A DNA stretch of 49,716 bases, from the NCBI GenBank assembly GCA_004560305.1, contig SFVI01000016.1:1-49716 (forward strand), read 5' to 3'. The notes under the pieces are model-generated. The model had not been told where the DNA came from, searched no databases, and was given only the letters and a program-made list of their open reading frames with translations. This document shows, one piece after another, positions 14,970 through 24,759 of the stretch. Position 1 is the first letter of the stretch. Each line of letters starts with the position of its first letter. Source of the stretch: a bacterium. Its GTDB lineage: Bacteria > Bacillota > Clostridia > Oscillospirales > Oscillospiraceae. The position numbers were made by a program, and so were the translations under genes.

Positions 14970-17900
14970 ATGGTATACCGGGTATTTGTGGAAAAGAAAA
15001 AGGAGCTGGCCCACGAGGCCAACAACCTGAAAGAGGATATTCGCAGCCTGCTGCGTATCGACGCGCTGGAAGATCTGCGCATCGTCAACCGCTACGACGT
15101 GGAGAACATCGAGCCGGAGCTGTTTGACTACGCGGTGAAAACCGTCCTCTCCGAGCCCCAGCTGGATATTGTCCGCCGGTCGCTGGACTGTGCCGGCGCC
15201 CAGGTGTTCGCCGTGGAGTATCTGCCCGGTCAGTTCGACCAGCGGGCCGACTCCGCCGCCCAGTGCATCCAGATCATCTCTCAGGCCCAGCGGCCGGAGG
15301 TGCGCACCGCCAAGGTGTACCTTCTCTACGGCGCTCTCAGTGCCCGGCAGGTGGCAGAGATCAAGAAATATGTCATCAACCCCGTGGAGGCCAGGGAGGC
15401 CGCCATGGACAAGCCCCAGACCCTGAAGATTAATTACGACATCCCCACCACCGTGGAGACCCTGGAGGGCTTTTGCGCTCTGAGCCGGGAGGAGCTTGCC
15501 GCCTTCATCGGCCGCTACGGACTGGCCATGGACCTGGACGACATTGCCTTCTGCCAGGACTATTTCCGCAGCGAAGGCCGGGAGCCCACCATCACCGAGA
15601 TCCGCATGATCGACACTTACTGGTCCGATCACTGCCGCCACACCACCTTTACCACCACCATCGACAAGGTCAGCTTTGAGGATGAGACCATCCAGCGGGC
15701 CTATGAGGAATATGTCTCCACCCGCCGGGCCCTGAACCGCACAAAGCCCATCAACCTGATGGACACCATCGCCGTGCGCTACCTGAAAAAGGCGGGCAAG
15801 CTGCAGAAGCTGGACGAATCCGAGGAGATCAACGCCTGCACGGTGAAGATCAACGTGGATGTGGACGGGGAGAAGCAGCCCTGGCTGCTGCTGTTCAAGA
15901 ACGAGACCCACAACCACCCCACGGAGATCGAGCCCTTCGGCGGCGCGGCCACCTGCATCGGCGGCGCCATCCGTGACCCCCTCTCCGGCCGCTCCTATGT
16001 CTACGGCGCCATGCGCGTCACCGGCGCGGCAGACCCCCTGAAGCCCGTCAGCGAGACCCTGCCCGGCAAGCTGCCCCAGCGGAAGCTGGTGACCACCGCC
16101 GCCGCGGGCTATGCCTCCTACGGCAACCAGATCGGCCTTGCCACCGGCATTGTAGACGAGCTGTATCACCCCGGCTATGCCGCCAAGCGCATGGAGATCG
16201 GCGCAGTGATCGCCGCCACACCGGCGGAGAACGTGCGCCGGGAATGCCCCCAGGACGGGGATCTGGTGATCCTGCTGGGCGGCCGCACCGGCCGGGACGG
16301 CTGCGGCGGCGCCACCGGCTCCTCCAAGTCCCATACCGTCAGCTCTCTTGAGAGCTGCGGAGCCGAGGTGCAGAAGGGCAACGCCCCGGAGGAGCGGAAG
16401 CTCCAGCGCCTGTTCCGCAACGGCGACGCCTGCCGCATGATCAAGCGCTGCAACGATTTTGGCGCCGGCGGCGTGTCCGTTGCCGTAGGCGAGCTGGCCG
16501 ACGGGCTGGACATCGACCTGAACGCCGTGCCCAAGAAGTACGAGGGCCTGGACGGCACCGAGCTTGCCATCAGCGAGTCCCAGGAGCGGATGGCCGTGGT
16601 GGTGGAAGCCAGGGACGCGGCGGCCTTCATGGCCCTGGCCGCCCAGGAGAATCTGGAGGCCACGGTTCTGGCCCGGGTCACTGCCGTGCCCCGGCTGAAA
16701 ATGCGCTGGAACGGCAGAACCATTGTGGACATCAGCCGGGAATTTCTCAATTCCAACGGCGCGGAGAAGCACGTGGAGGCCCATGTGGAGAAGGCTCAGG
16801 ACTACGCCAAGGCCATTCCCGCCGGTTTCGCCCAGGGCTATCAGGCTCTGGCCGGGGACCTGAACGTCTGCTCCAAGCGGGGTCTGTCTGAGCGCTTTGA
16901 CTCCACCATCGGGGCCGGCACCGTGCTGATGCCCTTCGGCGGCGTCCATCAGCAGACCCCCATCCAGGCCATGGTCCAGAAGATCTCCGTGGAGCAGAAG
17001 CACACCGACGACTGCTCCCTGATGGCCTGGGGCTACAACCCCTTTATCAGCGAAAAGAGTCCTTACCACGGGGCCTATCTGGCAGTGGTGGAATCCGTCT
17101 GCAAGCTGATCGCCACCGGCGCCAAATTTGAGGATGTTTACCTCACCTTCCAGGAATACTTTGAACGGCTCCGCCGGGAGCCGGCGCGCTGGGGCAAGCC
17201 TCTGGCCGCCCTGCTGGGGGCCTTCAAGGCCCAGATGGCCCTGGGCATCGGCGCCATCGGCGGCAAGGACTCCATGAGCGGCTCCTTCGAGGATATGGAC
17301 GTGCCGCCCACCCTGGTGTCCTTCGCCGTCACCACGGAAAAAACCGGCAGCATTGTTCCCAACCACTTCAAGGCCGCCGGGCACAATCTGGTGCTTCTCG
17401 CTCCCAAACGGGACGCCGAGGGCCTGCCTGTCACCGCCTCCCTGCTGGAGGTCTTTGACACGGTGCATGAGCTGCTCTCCAGCGGCCGGGCCGTCACCGC
17501 CTACACTCCCGGCTACGGCGGCATCGCCGAGGCCGTGATGAAGATGGCCTTCGGCAACAGCCTGGGCTTTGTCTATGACGGCAGTCTCAGTCTTGATGAC
17601 ATTTTTGGCTATCAGTATGGTTCCTTCCTGCTGGAGGTGACGGAGGATGTGGGCTGCGGCCGGGTCATCGGCCGCATCACGGAGGAGCAGACCATCACCT
17701 ATCAGGGTGAGCGTCTGGCCCTGGATTCTCTGCTGGCTGTCTACGAGGGCAAGCTGGAGAGCGTCTACCCCTGCAATATTCCCGCATCCCAGGGCCCCAT
17801 GGAGCTGTTCAGCTACAGCGGCAAGGGCGCTACCGCCCCCGCCGTGAAGGTGGCCAGGCCCCGGGTGCTCATCCCTGTCTTCCCCGGCACCAACTGCGAG

Positions 17901-18653
17901 TATGACACCGCCAAGGCCATGCGGGACGCCGGGGCGGAGCCGGAGATTCTGGTCATCAACAACCTCAGCTCCGACGGCATTGCCCGCAGCGTGGATCGCT
18001 TCGCCCAGTCCCTTGCTCAGTGCCAGATGATCTTCATCCCCGGCGGCTTCTCCGGCGGCGACGAGCCGGACGGCTCCGGCAAGTTCATCACCGCCTTCTT
18101 CCGCTCCGCCGCCGTCCGTGAGGGCGTTACGGCCCTGCTGGAGCGGCGGGACGGCCTGATCTGCGGCGTATGCAACGGCTTCCAGGCCCTGATCAAGCTG
18201 GGTCTGGTGCCCTACGGCAAGATCATCGACACCGATGAGAATTGCCCCACCCTGACCTTCAACACCATCGCCCGGCACCAGTCCCGCATCGTCCGGGTGC
18301 GGGTAGCCTCCAACAAGTCCCCCTGGCTCAGCAAGACCCAGGTAGGGGAGATCTACAGCGTGCCCATCTCCCACGGCGAGGGCCGCTTCCTGGCCTCCGA
18401 GGAGCTGATCCGCCAGCTGGCCGCCAACGGCCAGATCGCCACCCAGTATGTGGATCTGGAAGGCAAGGCCACCGGGGATGTGCACTTCAACCCCAACGGC
18501 TCCGCCTTCGCGGTGGAGGGCATCTGCTCCCCCGATGGCCGGGTCTTCGGCAAGATGGGTCACGCCGAGCGTATCGGCAGCGGCCTTTACAAGAACGTAC
18601 CCGGCGCCTATGACATGCATATGTTCTCCGCCGCGGTGGAATATTTCAAATAA
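14970..18653 (+). CDS. purL: FGAM synthase, single-chain PurL
   Basis: A 1227-residue fused enzyme combining a PurS-like N-terminal segment, the two-repeat AIRS-like synthetase and a C-terminal glutamine amidotransferase. Visible motifs are YWSDHCRHTTF (synthetase), NETHNHPTEIEPFGGAATC, and GGRTGRDGCGGATGS. The glutaminase triad is Cys1068 in CGVCNGFQ with His1135 and Glu1137 in SHGEGRF. So glutamine use is intact here, in contrast to the PurF homologue. It is the long form common in Clostridia rather than the separate purS-purQ-purL of Bacillus. The start is ATG 14970 after GCGTAAAGA; a short antisense frame is only a shadow. Confidence 0.96.
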   Translation: MVYRVFVEKKKELAHEANNLKEDIRSLLRIDALEDLRIVNRYDVENIEPELFDYAVKTVLSEPQLDIVRRSLDCAGAQVFAVEYLPGQFDQRADSAAQCIQIISQAQRPEVRTAKVYLLYGALSARQVAEIKKYVINPVEAREAAMDKPQTLKINYDIPTTVETLEGFCALSREELAAFIGRYGLAMDLDDIAFCQDYFRSEGREPTITEIRMIDTYWSDHCRHTTFTTTIDKVSFEDETIQRAYEEYVSTRRALNRTKPINLMDTIAVRYLKKAGKLQKLDESEEINACTVKINVDVDGEKQPWLLLFKNETHNHPTEIEPFGGAATCIGGAIRDPLSGRSYVYGAMRVTGAADPLKPVSETLPGKLPQRKLVTTAAAGYASYGNQIGLATGIVDELYHPGYAAKRMEIGAVIAATPAENVRRECPQDGDLVILLGGRTGRDGCGGATGSSKSHTVSSLESCGAEVQKGNAPEERKLQRLFRNGDACRMIKRCNDFGAGGVSVAVGELADGLDIDLNAVPKKYEGLDGTELAISESQERMAVVVEARDAAAFMALAAQENLEATVLARVTAVPRLKMRWNGRTIVDISREFLNSNGAEKHVEAHVEKAQDYAKAIPAGFAQGYQALAGDLNVCSKRGLSERFDSTIGAGTVLMPFGGVHQQTPIQAMVQKISVEQKHTDDCSLMAWGYNPFISEKSPYHGAYLAVVESVCKLIATGAKFEDVYLTFQEYFERLRREPARWGKPLAALLGAFKAQMALGIGAIGGKDSMSGSFEDMDVPPTLVSFAVTTEKTGSIVPNHFKAAGHNLVLLAPKRDAEGLPVTASLLEVFDTVHELLSSGRAVTAYTPGYGGIAEAVMKMAFGNSLGFVYDGSLSLDDIFGYQYGSFLLEVTEDVGCGRVIGRITEEQTITYQGERLALDSLLAVYEGKLESVYPCNIPASQGPMELFSYSGKGATAPAVKVARPRVLIPVFPGTNCEYDTAKAMRDAGAEPEILVINNLSSDGIARSVDRFAQSLAQCQMIFIPGGFSGGDEPDGSGKFITAFFRSAAVREGVTALLERRDGLICGVCNGFQALIKLGLVPYGKIIDTDENCPTLTFNTIARHQSRIVRVRVASNKSPWLSKTQVGEIYSVPISHGEGRFLASEELIRQLAANGQIATQYVDLEGKATGDVHFNPNGSAFAVEGICSPDGRVFGKMGHAERIGSGLYKNVPGAYDMHMFSAAVEYFK

Positions 18654-18670
18654 GGTGAGGAGAGAGACGT

Positions 18671-20347
18671 ATGGCTTGGCTCAGCGATATTGAAATTGCG
18701 CAGCAGTGCGCTATGCGGCCCATCGGCCAGATCGCCGAAAAGGCCCATATTGAGGACAAGTATCTGGAACAGTATGGCCGCTACAAGGCCAAGGTGGACC
18801 TTTCCCTGCTGAAGGACAGCCCCCGGTCTGAGGGCAAGCTGGTGCTGGTGACGGCCATTACCCCCACCCCCGCCGGTGAGGGCAAGACCACCACCACCAT
18901 CGGCCTGGCCGACGGCCTGCGCCGCATCGGCAAGGAGGCCGTGGTGGCCATGCGGGAACCCTCTCTGGGGCCGGTGTTCGGCGTCAAGGGCGGGGCCTGC
19001 GGCGGCGGCTACGCCCAGGTGGTGCCCATGGAGGACATCAACCTCCACTTCACCGGGGATATCCACGCCATCGGCGCGGCCAACAACCTGCTGGCCGCCA
19101 TGCTGGATAACCACATTCAGCAGGGCAACGCCCTGGGCATCGATGTGCGGCGCATCACCTGGAAGCGCTGCCTGGATATGAACGACCGGCAGCTGCGCTT
19201 CATCGTGGACGGCATGGGCGGCCGCACCAACGGCGTGCCCCGGGAGGACGGCTTTGACATCACGGTTGCCAGTGAGATCATGGCGGTGCTGTGTCTGGCC
19301 GGCTCCATCACCGATCTGAAGGAGCGGCTGGGCCGCATCGTGGTGGGCTACACCTTTGCCGGCCAGCCAGTAACCTGCAGCCAGCTCCACGCCGAGGGGG
19401 CCATGACCGCCCTTTTGAGGGAGGCCATCAAGCCCAACCTGGTGCAGACCCTGGAGGGCACCCCCGCCTTTGTCCACGGCGGCCCCTTTGCCAACATTGC
19501 CCACGGCTGCAACAGCGTGCTGGCCACCCGGATGGCCCTCCGCTCCGGCGAGTACGCCGTCACCGAGGCCGGCTTCGGCGCCGATCTGGGGGCGGAGAAG
19601 TTCCTGGATATCAAGTGCCGCGCCGCCGGGCTGACCCCCTCTGCCGTAGTGGTGGTGGCCACCGTCCGGGCGCTGAAGATGCACGGCGGTCTGCCCAAAA
19701 ATGCCCTGGATCATGAGGATCTGGCGGCGCTGGAAAAGGGCGTGCCCAACCTGCTGCGCCATGTGAGCAACATCAGGAACGTGTACAGGCTGCCCTGCGT
19801 GGTGGCGGTCAACAAGTTCCCCACCGACACCGACAACGAGGTGGCCTTCATCATCGAAAAGTGCAAGGCCCTGGGGGTCAACGTGGTGCTGTCCAACGTC
19901 TGGGCCGAGGGCGGCAAGGGCGGCGAGGAACTGGCCCGGGAGGTTGTCCGCCTCTGCGAGGAGGAGAAGGGTGACTTCTCTTTCAGCTACGCGCTGGACG
20001 CCTCCATTGAGGAGAAGCTCACCACCGTTGTCCGCCGCATCTACGGCGGCGAGGGCATCAGCATCCTGCCCGCCGCCCAGAAGCAGATCGGGGAGCTGAC
20101 GGCTCTGGGCTTTGACAAGCTGCCGGTGTGCATCGCCAAGACCCAGTACAGCTTTTCTGACGACCCCAGCAAGCTGGGCGCGCCGGAGGGCTTCACCGTA
20201 ACCATCAAGAACGTAAAGGTTTCCGCCGGGGCCAATTTCCTGGTGGCCCTCACCGGGGACATCATGACCATGCCGGGCCTGCCCAAGTCCCCCGCCGCCG
20301 AGCGGATCGACATGGACGAAAACGGGGTCATCAGCGGCCTGTTTTAA
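18671..20347 (+). CDS. fhs: Formate-tetrahydrofolate ligase
   Basis: A 558-residue enzyme making 10-formyl-THF from formate, THF and ATP. The ATP loop is TPAGEGKTTTT with Lys72, REPSLGPVFGVKGGACGGG is a signature motif, and the C-terminus ends MPGLPKSPAAERID. Placing fhs inside the purine operon supplies formyl groups for PurN and the AICAR transformylase and matches ZTP-riboswitch biology. The start has GAGGAGAGAG upstream. Confidence 0.97.
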   Translation: MAWLSDIEIAQQCAMRPIGQIAEKAHIEDKYLEQYGRYKAKVDLSLLKDSPRSEGKLVLVTAITPTPAGEGKTTTTIGLADGLRRIGKEAVVAMREPSLGPVFGVKGGACGGGYAQVVPMEDINLHFTGDIHAIGAANNLLAAMLDNHIQQGNALGIDVRRITWKRCLDMNDRQLRFIVDGMGGRTNGVPREDGFDITVASEIMAVLCLAGSITDLKERLGRIVVGYTFAGQPVTCSQLHAEGAMTALLREAIKPNLVQTLEGTPAFVHGGPFANIAHGCNSVLATRMALRSGEYAVTEAGFGADLGAEKFLDIKCRAAGLTPSAVVVVATVRALKMHGGLPKNALDHEDLAALEKGVPNLLRHVSNIRNVYRLPCVVAVNKFPTDTDNEVAFIIEKCKALGVNVVLSNVWAEGGKGGEELAREVVRLCEEEKGDFSFSYALDASIEEKLTTVVRRIYGGEGISILPAAQKQIGELTALGFDKLPVCIAKTQYSFSDDPSKLGAPEGFTVTIKNVKVSAGANFLVALTGDIMTMPGLPKSPAAERIDMDENGVISGLF

Positions 20348-20363
20348 GAAAGAAGACACAAAG

Positions 20364-20951
20364 ATGAAACTGATTATCGCATCCAACAATGCCCACAAGC
20401 TGGTGGAGATCAAGGCCATCCTAGGCGGGCTATTCGACGAGATCCTCTCCATGCGGGAGGCAGGCATTGACCATGAAACGCTAGAGGACGGCGCCACCTT
20501 TATGGAAAACGCCGAGAAGAAGGCCCGGGAGATCGCCCAGATCGCCGGCTGCTGCGCCCTGGCGGATGACAGCGGCATCTGCGTGGACGCCCTGGATGGC
20601 GCCCCGGGCATCTACTCCGCCCGCTTCTGCGGCCGCCACGGGGACGACGCCGCCAACAACCGCCTGCTGCTGGAAAAGCTGAAGGACAAGGACGACCGCC
20701 GCGCCCATTACACCTGTGCCATCGCTCTGGTGCGCCCCGACGGCAGCGTGGTCAGGGCCGAGGGCTATATGCACGGCGTCATCGGCTTTGAGGAAAAGGG
20801 CAGCAATGGCTTCGGCTATGACCCGCTGTTCATCCTGCCGGATCACGACGGCCTCACCGCCGCCCAGATCAGCCCAGAGGAAAAGAACCGCATCAGCCAC
20901 CGGGCCGCCGCTCTCCACGAGCTGCTGCGCCAGCTGGGAAAAGAAGAATAA
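20364..20951 (+). CDS. rdgB: XTP/dITP pyrophosphatase (RdgB/HAM1)
   Basis: A 195-residue house-cleaning enzyme that hydrolyses non-canonical purine triphosphates such as ITP and XTP. Motifs are IIASNNAHKLVEIK at the N-terminus, LADDSGICVDALDGAPGIYSAR, and GSNGFGYDPLF. Placed last in the purine operon it would remove deaminated purine nucleotides. It is followed at once by a strong terminator. Confidence 0.95.
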   Translation: MKLIIASNNAHKLVEIKAILGGLFDEILSMREAGIDHETLEDGATFMENAEKKAREIAQIAGCCALADDSGICVDALDGAPGIYSARFCGRHGDDAANNRLLLEKLKDKDDRRAHYTCAIALVRPDGSVVRAEGYMHGVIGFEEKGSNGFGYDPLFILPDHDGLTAAQISPEEKNRISHRAAALHELLRQLGKEE

Positions 20952-20956
20952 AATGC

Positions 20957-20990
20957 AAAAAAGGAAGCGCCCACGCGCTTCCTTTTTATT
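20957..20990. terminator. Bidirectional terminator, purine operon / suhB
   Basis: AAAAAGGAAGCGC (20958-20970) pairs perfectly with GCGCTTCCTTTTT (20975-20987) around CCAC. It ends the purine operon on the plus strand and the trkA-trkH-suhB operon on the minus strand. Confidence 0.95.
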
Positions 20991-21007
20991 ATACGGCAAT
21001 CCAGTGA

Positions 21008-21784
21008 TTAAACCAGCTTCAAAAAATCCGCCACGGCCTGTTTGCCTCCGGCCAGGATGGAGGTCTTGCTGCCGTCCAGGGGCACGGGGCTGCCGTCCAG
21101 CCGGCAGCAGACGCCTCCGGCCTCCTGCATCAGGAGCAGACCGGCGGCGATGTCCCACAGACTGACCGTTGGCTCAAAATACACCCCAGCCCGACCCGCC
21201 GCGGCGGAGCACATATCCAGGGCGGCAGAGCCCTCCCGCCGGATATCCAGGGAGGCCAGAAAGGCCTTTTTCATCAGGGCAAAGGTGCTGTCCGCCAGCT
21301 GGGGACTATAAGGCGCGGTGCCGCAGCAGACCACGCTTTCAGAGAGGGGCAGCGTCTCCGCGTGGATGGGGCGGCCGTTGCACCAGGCTCCCTCTCCCGC
21401 CAGGGCGGAGAAGCACTCTTCCGCATAGGGATTGTACACCGAAGCGGCCCGAATCACGCCGGAGCGCATATAGGCTACCGAGATGGCGCTGTGATGGAAG
21501 CCCCGAACAAAGTTCATGGTGCCGTCAATGGGGTCGATAATGAAAACGTGCTCCGCCTTCAGATCCCCCTGCTGCTCGTTTTCCTCGCAGAAAAAGGCCG
21601 CACCGGGGACCGCGGCGGAAAGCCGGGCCATCAGCAGTTCCTGCACCCGGCGGTCATACTCCGTGACCACGTCCCGGTGGCCGGTCTTGGTCTCAGCCAG
21701 GACGCCGTGGGCCTGAAGGATCAGTGCAGCTGCCTCTTTCTGGGCAGCGATGATAGCATTTAAAACATCTTTTTGATTTGGCAT
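21008..21784 (-). CDS. suhB: Inositol monophosphatase family protein
   Basis: A 258-residue Mg-dependent phosphatase. Catalytic metal ligands are in FFCEENEQQ, IIDPIDGTMNF and SLWDIAAG, all in the usual order. The family includes inositol monophosphatase, SuhB, and related phosphatases such as those for NADP or PAP, so the substrate is not settled. The start has TAGGAGGAA. It is nine bases from trkH and last in the operon. Confidence 0.85.
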   Translation of the reverse strand: MPNQKDVLNAIIAAQKEAAALILQAHGVLAETKTGHRDVVTEYDRRVQELLMARLSAAVPGAAFFCEENEQQGDLKAEHVFIIDPIDGTMNFVRGFHHSAISVAYMRSGVIRAASVYNPYAEECFSALAGEGAWCNGRPIHAETLPLSESVVCCGTAPYSPQLADSTFALMKKAFLASLDIRREGSAALDMCSAAAGRAGVYFEPTVSLWDIAAGLLLMQEAGGVCCRLDGSPVPLDGSKTSILAGGKQAVADFLKLV

Positions 21785-21793
21785 GGGTTCCTC

Positions 21794-23230
21794 CTATTTT
21801 TTCCAGGTTGAGGGGGAGAATAGGATCAGAATGGGGAAGATCTCCAGCCGGCCGATCAACATCATAACCGTCAGCACCAGCTTGGAGCCGTAGGAGAAGA
21901 TGTTGTAGTTGCCGGTGGGGCCGATGAGGGACATGCCCGGCCCGATGTTGGAGAGGCTGGACAGCACGGCGGAGAAGTTGGTGGCCATGTCATAGCCATC
22001 CAGGGACACCAGAAAGCTGCCCGTAATCAACAGCAGCATAAAGCTGGTGAAAAAGGTGCTGACCGCCTTCAGGCCGTCGGTATCCACCCGCTTGCCGTCC
22101 AGCTGCACCCGGGTGACCGTGCGGGGATGGATCATCTGGCGGATCTCGCAGGCCACATTCCTGAACAGGATGATGACCCGGGAGGTCTTGATGCCGCCGC
22201 CGGTGCTGCCGGCGCAGGCGCCGCAGAACATCAGCATCACGATGATCCACTTGCAGTATTCCGGCCAGGTGACAAAGTCCACAGTGCCGAAGCCGGTGGA
22301 GCTGGTGATGGAGGCCACATAGAAGAAGGCGTGGCGCAGGCCGGCGGCGATGCCGCCGTACATCTTGCTGATGCCCAGGGTGATGGCCATCACCGAGGCC
22401 GCGATGATGCCCAGATACCAGTGCAGCTCCTCACTTTTCAGCGCGTCCTTCCAGCGGCCGATCAGCAGCAGGAAATACAGGTTGAAGTTGACGCCGAAGA
22501 GCACCATGAACACCGCGATGACCATCTCCAGATACAGGCTGTCAAAGGCGGCAATGCTGGCAGACTTGGTGGAGAAGCCGCCGGTGCCGGCAGTGGCGAA
22601 GGCGTGGAGCAGGGCGTCATAAAAGCTCATGCCCCCCAGCAGCAAAAGCAGCATCTCCAGAAGGGTCATGGCTATGTAGATCAGGTAAAGGATCTTGGCG
22701 GTCTGGCGCACCCGGGGCACCAGCTTGCCCACCGTGGGGCCGGGCACCTCCGCCCGCATGATGTGCATGGAGTGCTCCCCGCTCATGGGCAGCACCGCCA
22801 TGATAAACACCAGCACCCCCATGCCGCCGATCCAGTGGGTAAAGGAGCGCCAGAACATGCAGCCCCGGCTCAGGCCCTCCACATCGTCCAGGATGGAGGC
22901 ACCGGTGGTGGTGAAGCCGGAGACCGTTTCAAACAGGGCGTCGATATAATTGGGGATATCCCCGCTGAGGACAAAGGGCAGCGCACCGATCAGAGACATG
23001 AGCACCCAGCCCAGACTGACCACCACGAAGCCGTCCTTGGCGTAGATCACGTCGCTGAAGGGCTTGACCCGGGCAAGCAAAAAGCCCAGCACCCCGGACA
23101 GGGCCATGGTTATGAGAAAATGGGTGACGCCCTCGCCGTAGCACAGGCCGGCCACCGTGGGCAGTATCAGCAGTCCCGTCAGGCACTCCAGGATGAGCCC
23201 CAGCACCCGGCAGATCATTCTTCGGTTCAT
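21794..23230 (-). CDS. trkH: Potassium uptake protein, TrkH/KtrB family
   Basis: A 478-residue integral membrane protein with repeated M1-P-M2 units. Four filter segments are readable: FTTTGASI, TAGTGGFST, TSSTGFGT and SNIGPGMS, each with the conserved Gly that forms the K+ filter. This matches TrkH (longer than KtrB). Its start ATG overlaps the trkA stop by four bases, so gating subunit and channel are translationally coupled. Confidence 0.95.
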   Translation of the reverse strand: MNRRMICRVLGLILECLTGLLILPTVAGLCYGEGVTHFLITMALSGVLGFLLARVKPFSDVIYAKDGFVVVSLGWVLMSLIGALPFVLSGDIPNYIDALFETVSGFTTTGASILDDVEGLSRGCMFWRSFTHWIGGMGVLVFIMAVLPMSGEHSMHIMRAEVPGPTVGKLVPRVRQTAKILYLIYIAMTLLEMLLLLLGGMSFYDALLHAFATAGTGGFSTKSASIAAFDSLYLEMVIAVFMVLFGVNFNLYFLLLIGRWKDALKSEELHWYLGIIAASVMAITLGISKMYGGIAAGLRHAFFYVASITSSTGFGTVDFVTWPEYCKWIIVMLMFCGACAGSTGGGIKTSRVIILFRNVACEIRQMIHPRTVTRVQLDGKRVDTDGLKAVSTFFTSFMLLLITGSFLVSLDGYDMATNFSAVLSSLSNIGPGMSLIGPTGNYNIFSYGSKLVLTVMMLIGRLEIFPILILFSPSTWKK

Positions 23231-24591
23231 AGTCTATCCTCAACAATGTCGTCCAGCGCCTTGAGCCGGCCCGTCTTGGCCACCACCACCGCGTGGTCCC
23301 CGGCACAGATCTCCGTATCGCCGCCGGGAATGATGGTGCGGTTACCCCGGACAATGGCGCTGATGATGATATTGGGCTTCAGCTTCAGGGTCTTCAGGGG
23401 CACACCGATGACGGCGGAGCCCTCCGTGACTTTGAACTCCAGGGCCTCCACCTTGCCGTCGGCCAGCTTGTAGAGGGTTTCCATGCTGCTGCCCATGGAG
23501 TTGCTCATGGCGCGGACATAGCGGGCCAGCTGCTGGGCCACCAGGGCCTTGGGGGCCACCACGCTGTCCAGACCGGCGCTGTCCAGGATCCGGTCATAAT
23601 ACTCCCGGTTCACCTTTACTACGATTTTGCCCACATTCATATGCTTGGCATACATGGAGGTAATGATATTGTCGCCGTCGTCCCCGGTGAGGGCCACAAA
23701 GGCATCTGCGGTGAGGATTCCCTCCTCCAGCAGCACTTCGCTGCTGGTGGCGTCGCCATGGATGATGTTGGCCAGGGGGATCAGATCACAAAGCTCGTCG
23801 CAGCGGGTCCTGTCCGCCTCCACCACGGTGACGTCCATGCCGCTCTCCTGCAAGATCCGGGTCAGGTACACCGCGATGCGGCCGCCGCCCATGATCATTA
23901 CCCGGCGCACCGGCTTTTTGTACTGGCCGGTGGCGATAAAGAACTTCCGCAGCTCCTTGTCCGAGCCGGTGATGCTCAGCAGGTCGCCGGCCTTCAGGGT
24001 GAAGTCGCCGTTGGGGATGATGGCCTCGCCGCCCCGCTCCACAACGCCCACCAGTACCTTGGCGTCAAAACGCTGGGGCAGGTGTTTGAGCTGGACGCCG
24101 TCCAGCTTGCCCCCCTCCCGGACCCGGTGCTCGATCATCTCGGCGCTGCCCTTGGAGAAGGCGTCCACCCGGATGGCGCTGGGGAAGCGCAGGATACGGC
24201 TGATCTCCTTGGCGCATTCATATTCCGGGTTCACGATCACCGAAAGGCCCAGGGCCTCCCGGAGGAAATCCGTCTGCCGAAGATAGGCGGTGTCCCGGAT
24301 GCGGGCAATGACGTGCCTGGTGCCCAGCTTCCGGGCGGAAATGCCGCAGACCATGTTGGTCTCGTCGCTGCGGGTGGCGGCCATCAGCAGGTCAGCCTCG
24401 GCAGCTCCCGCCTCCAGCAGCGTCTCGGAATTGGTGGCGCTGCCCTCCACGCAGATCACGTCCAGATTGTTGGAAAGATTGTCTATCCTGGCGCTGTCAT
24501 TATCAATCACGGTAATGTCATGGCCTTCCGCTGTCAGAATGTCCGCCACCGAGTAGCCGATCTTCCCGGCGCCGGCAATGATTATCTTCAT
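23227..24591 (-). CDS. trkA: Trk potassium system regulatory subunit TrkA
   Basis: A 454-residue cytosolic regulator with two RCK units. First Rossmann fold IIAGAGKIGYSVAD with acidic VIDND; the second starts MIMGGGRIAVYLTRIL with VVEADR. Two TrkA-C domains follow each fold. NAD(H) or ATP/ADP binding sets TrkH gating. I chose ATG 24591 with GGAG 6 bases upstream; an ATG at 24603 sits on top of the ribosome site. Expected to form the ring on the cytosolic side of TrkH. Confidence 0.94.
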   Translation of the reverse strand: MKIIIAGAGKIGYSVADILTAEGHDITVIDNDSARIDNLSNNLDVICVEGSATNSETLLEAGAAEADLLMAATRSDETNMVCGISARKLGTRHVIARIRDTAYLRQTDFLREALGLSVIVNPEYECAKEISRILRFPSAIRVDAFSKGSAEMIEHRVREGGKLDGVQLKHLPQRFDAKVLVGVVERGGEAIIPNGDFTLKAGDLLSITGSDKELRKFFIATGQYKKPVRRVMIMGGGRIAVYLTRILQESGMDVTVVEADRTRCDELCDLIPLANIIHGDATSSEVLLEEGILTADAFVALTGDDGDNIITSMYAKHMNVGKIVVKVNREYYDRILDSAGLDSVVAPKALVAQQLARYVRAMSNSMGSSMETLYKLADGKVEALEFKVTEGSAVIGVPLKTLKLKPNIIISAIVRGNRTIIPGGDTEICAGDHAVVVAKTGRLKALDDIVEDRL

Positions 24592-24607
24592 GCAAATCTC
24601 CATTCCT

Positions 24608-24628
24608 CCCGGCAGCGGCGCCGCCGGG
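24608..24628 (-). promoter_or_regulatory. GC-rich hairpin in the trkA leader
   Basis: CCCGGC and GCCGGG arms around a GGCGCC core form a stable hairpin directly upstream of the trkA ribosome site. It could affect translation or mRNA stability; no known class is recognised. Confidence 0.4.
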
Positions 24629-24644
24629 CAAACATTCTAGCGTA

Positions 24645-24673
24645 AATATAGCATATTCTGCCGGTTTTGTACA
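24645..24673 (-). promoter_or_regulatory. Promoter of the trkA-trkH-suhB operon
   Basis: On the minus strand TGTACA (24668-24673) is followed after 17 bases by TATATT (24645-24650). The site lies about 54 bases upstream of the trkA ATG and about 20 bases from the divergent promoter for the next gene. Confidence 0.65.
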
Positions 24674-24695
24674 GTCTCCCGCCCCACTGTGGATA

Positions 24696-24724
24696 TTGAT
24701 AATCGGCAGAAACTATGGTAAAAT
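24696..24724 (+). promoter_or_regulatory. Promoter of the DUF2461-glycosyltransferase operon
   Basis: TTGATA (24696-24701), 17 bases, TAAAAT (24719-24724). Both boxes match the sigma-A consensus at five of six. Confidence 0.75.
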
Positions 24725-24759
24725 AGTTGGCGCATTTTGAGAAGGAAGATCGTTTTGCC

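Noticed and set aside
13647..18620. A 1657-codon open frame antisense to purL and purD
   Set aside because: It is a by-product of high GC content and codon bias in purL/purD; it has no ribosome site, matches no family and is low-complexity Gly/His/Gln-rich.
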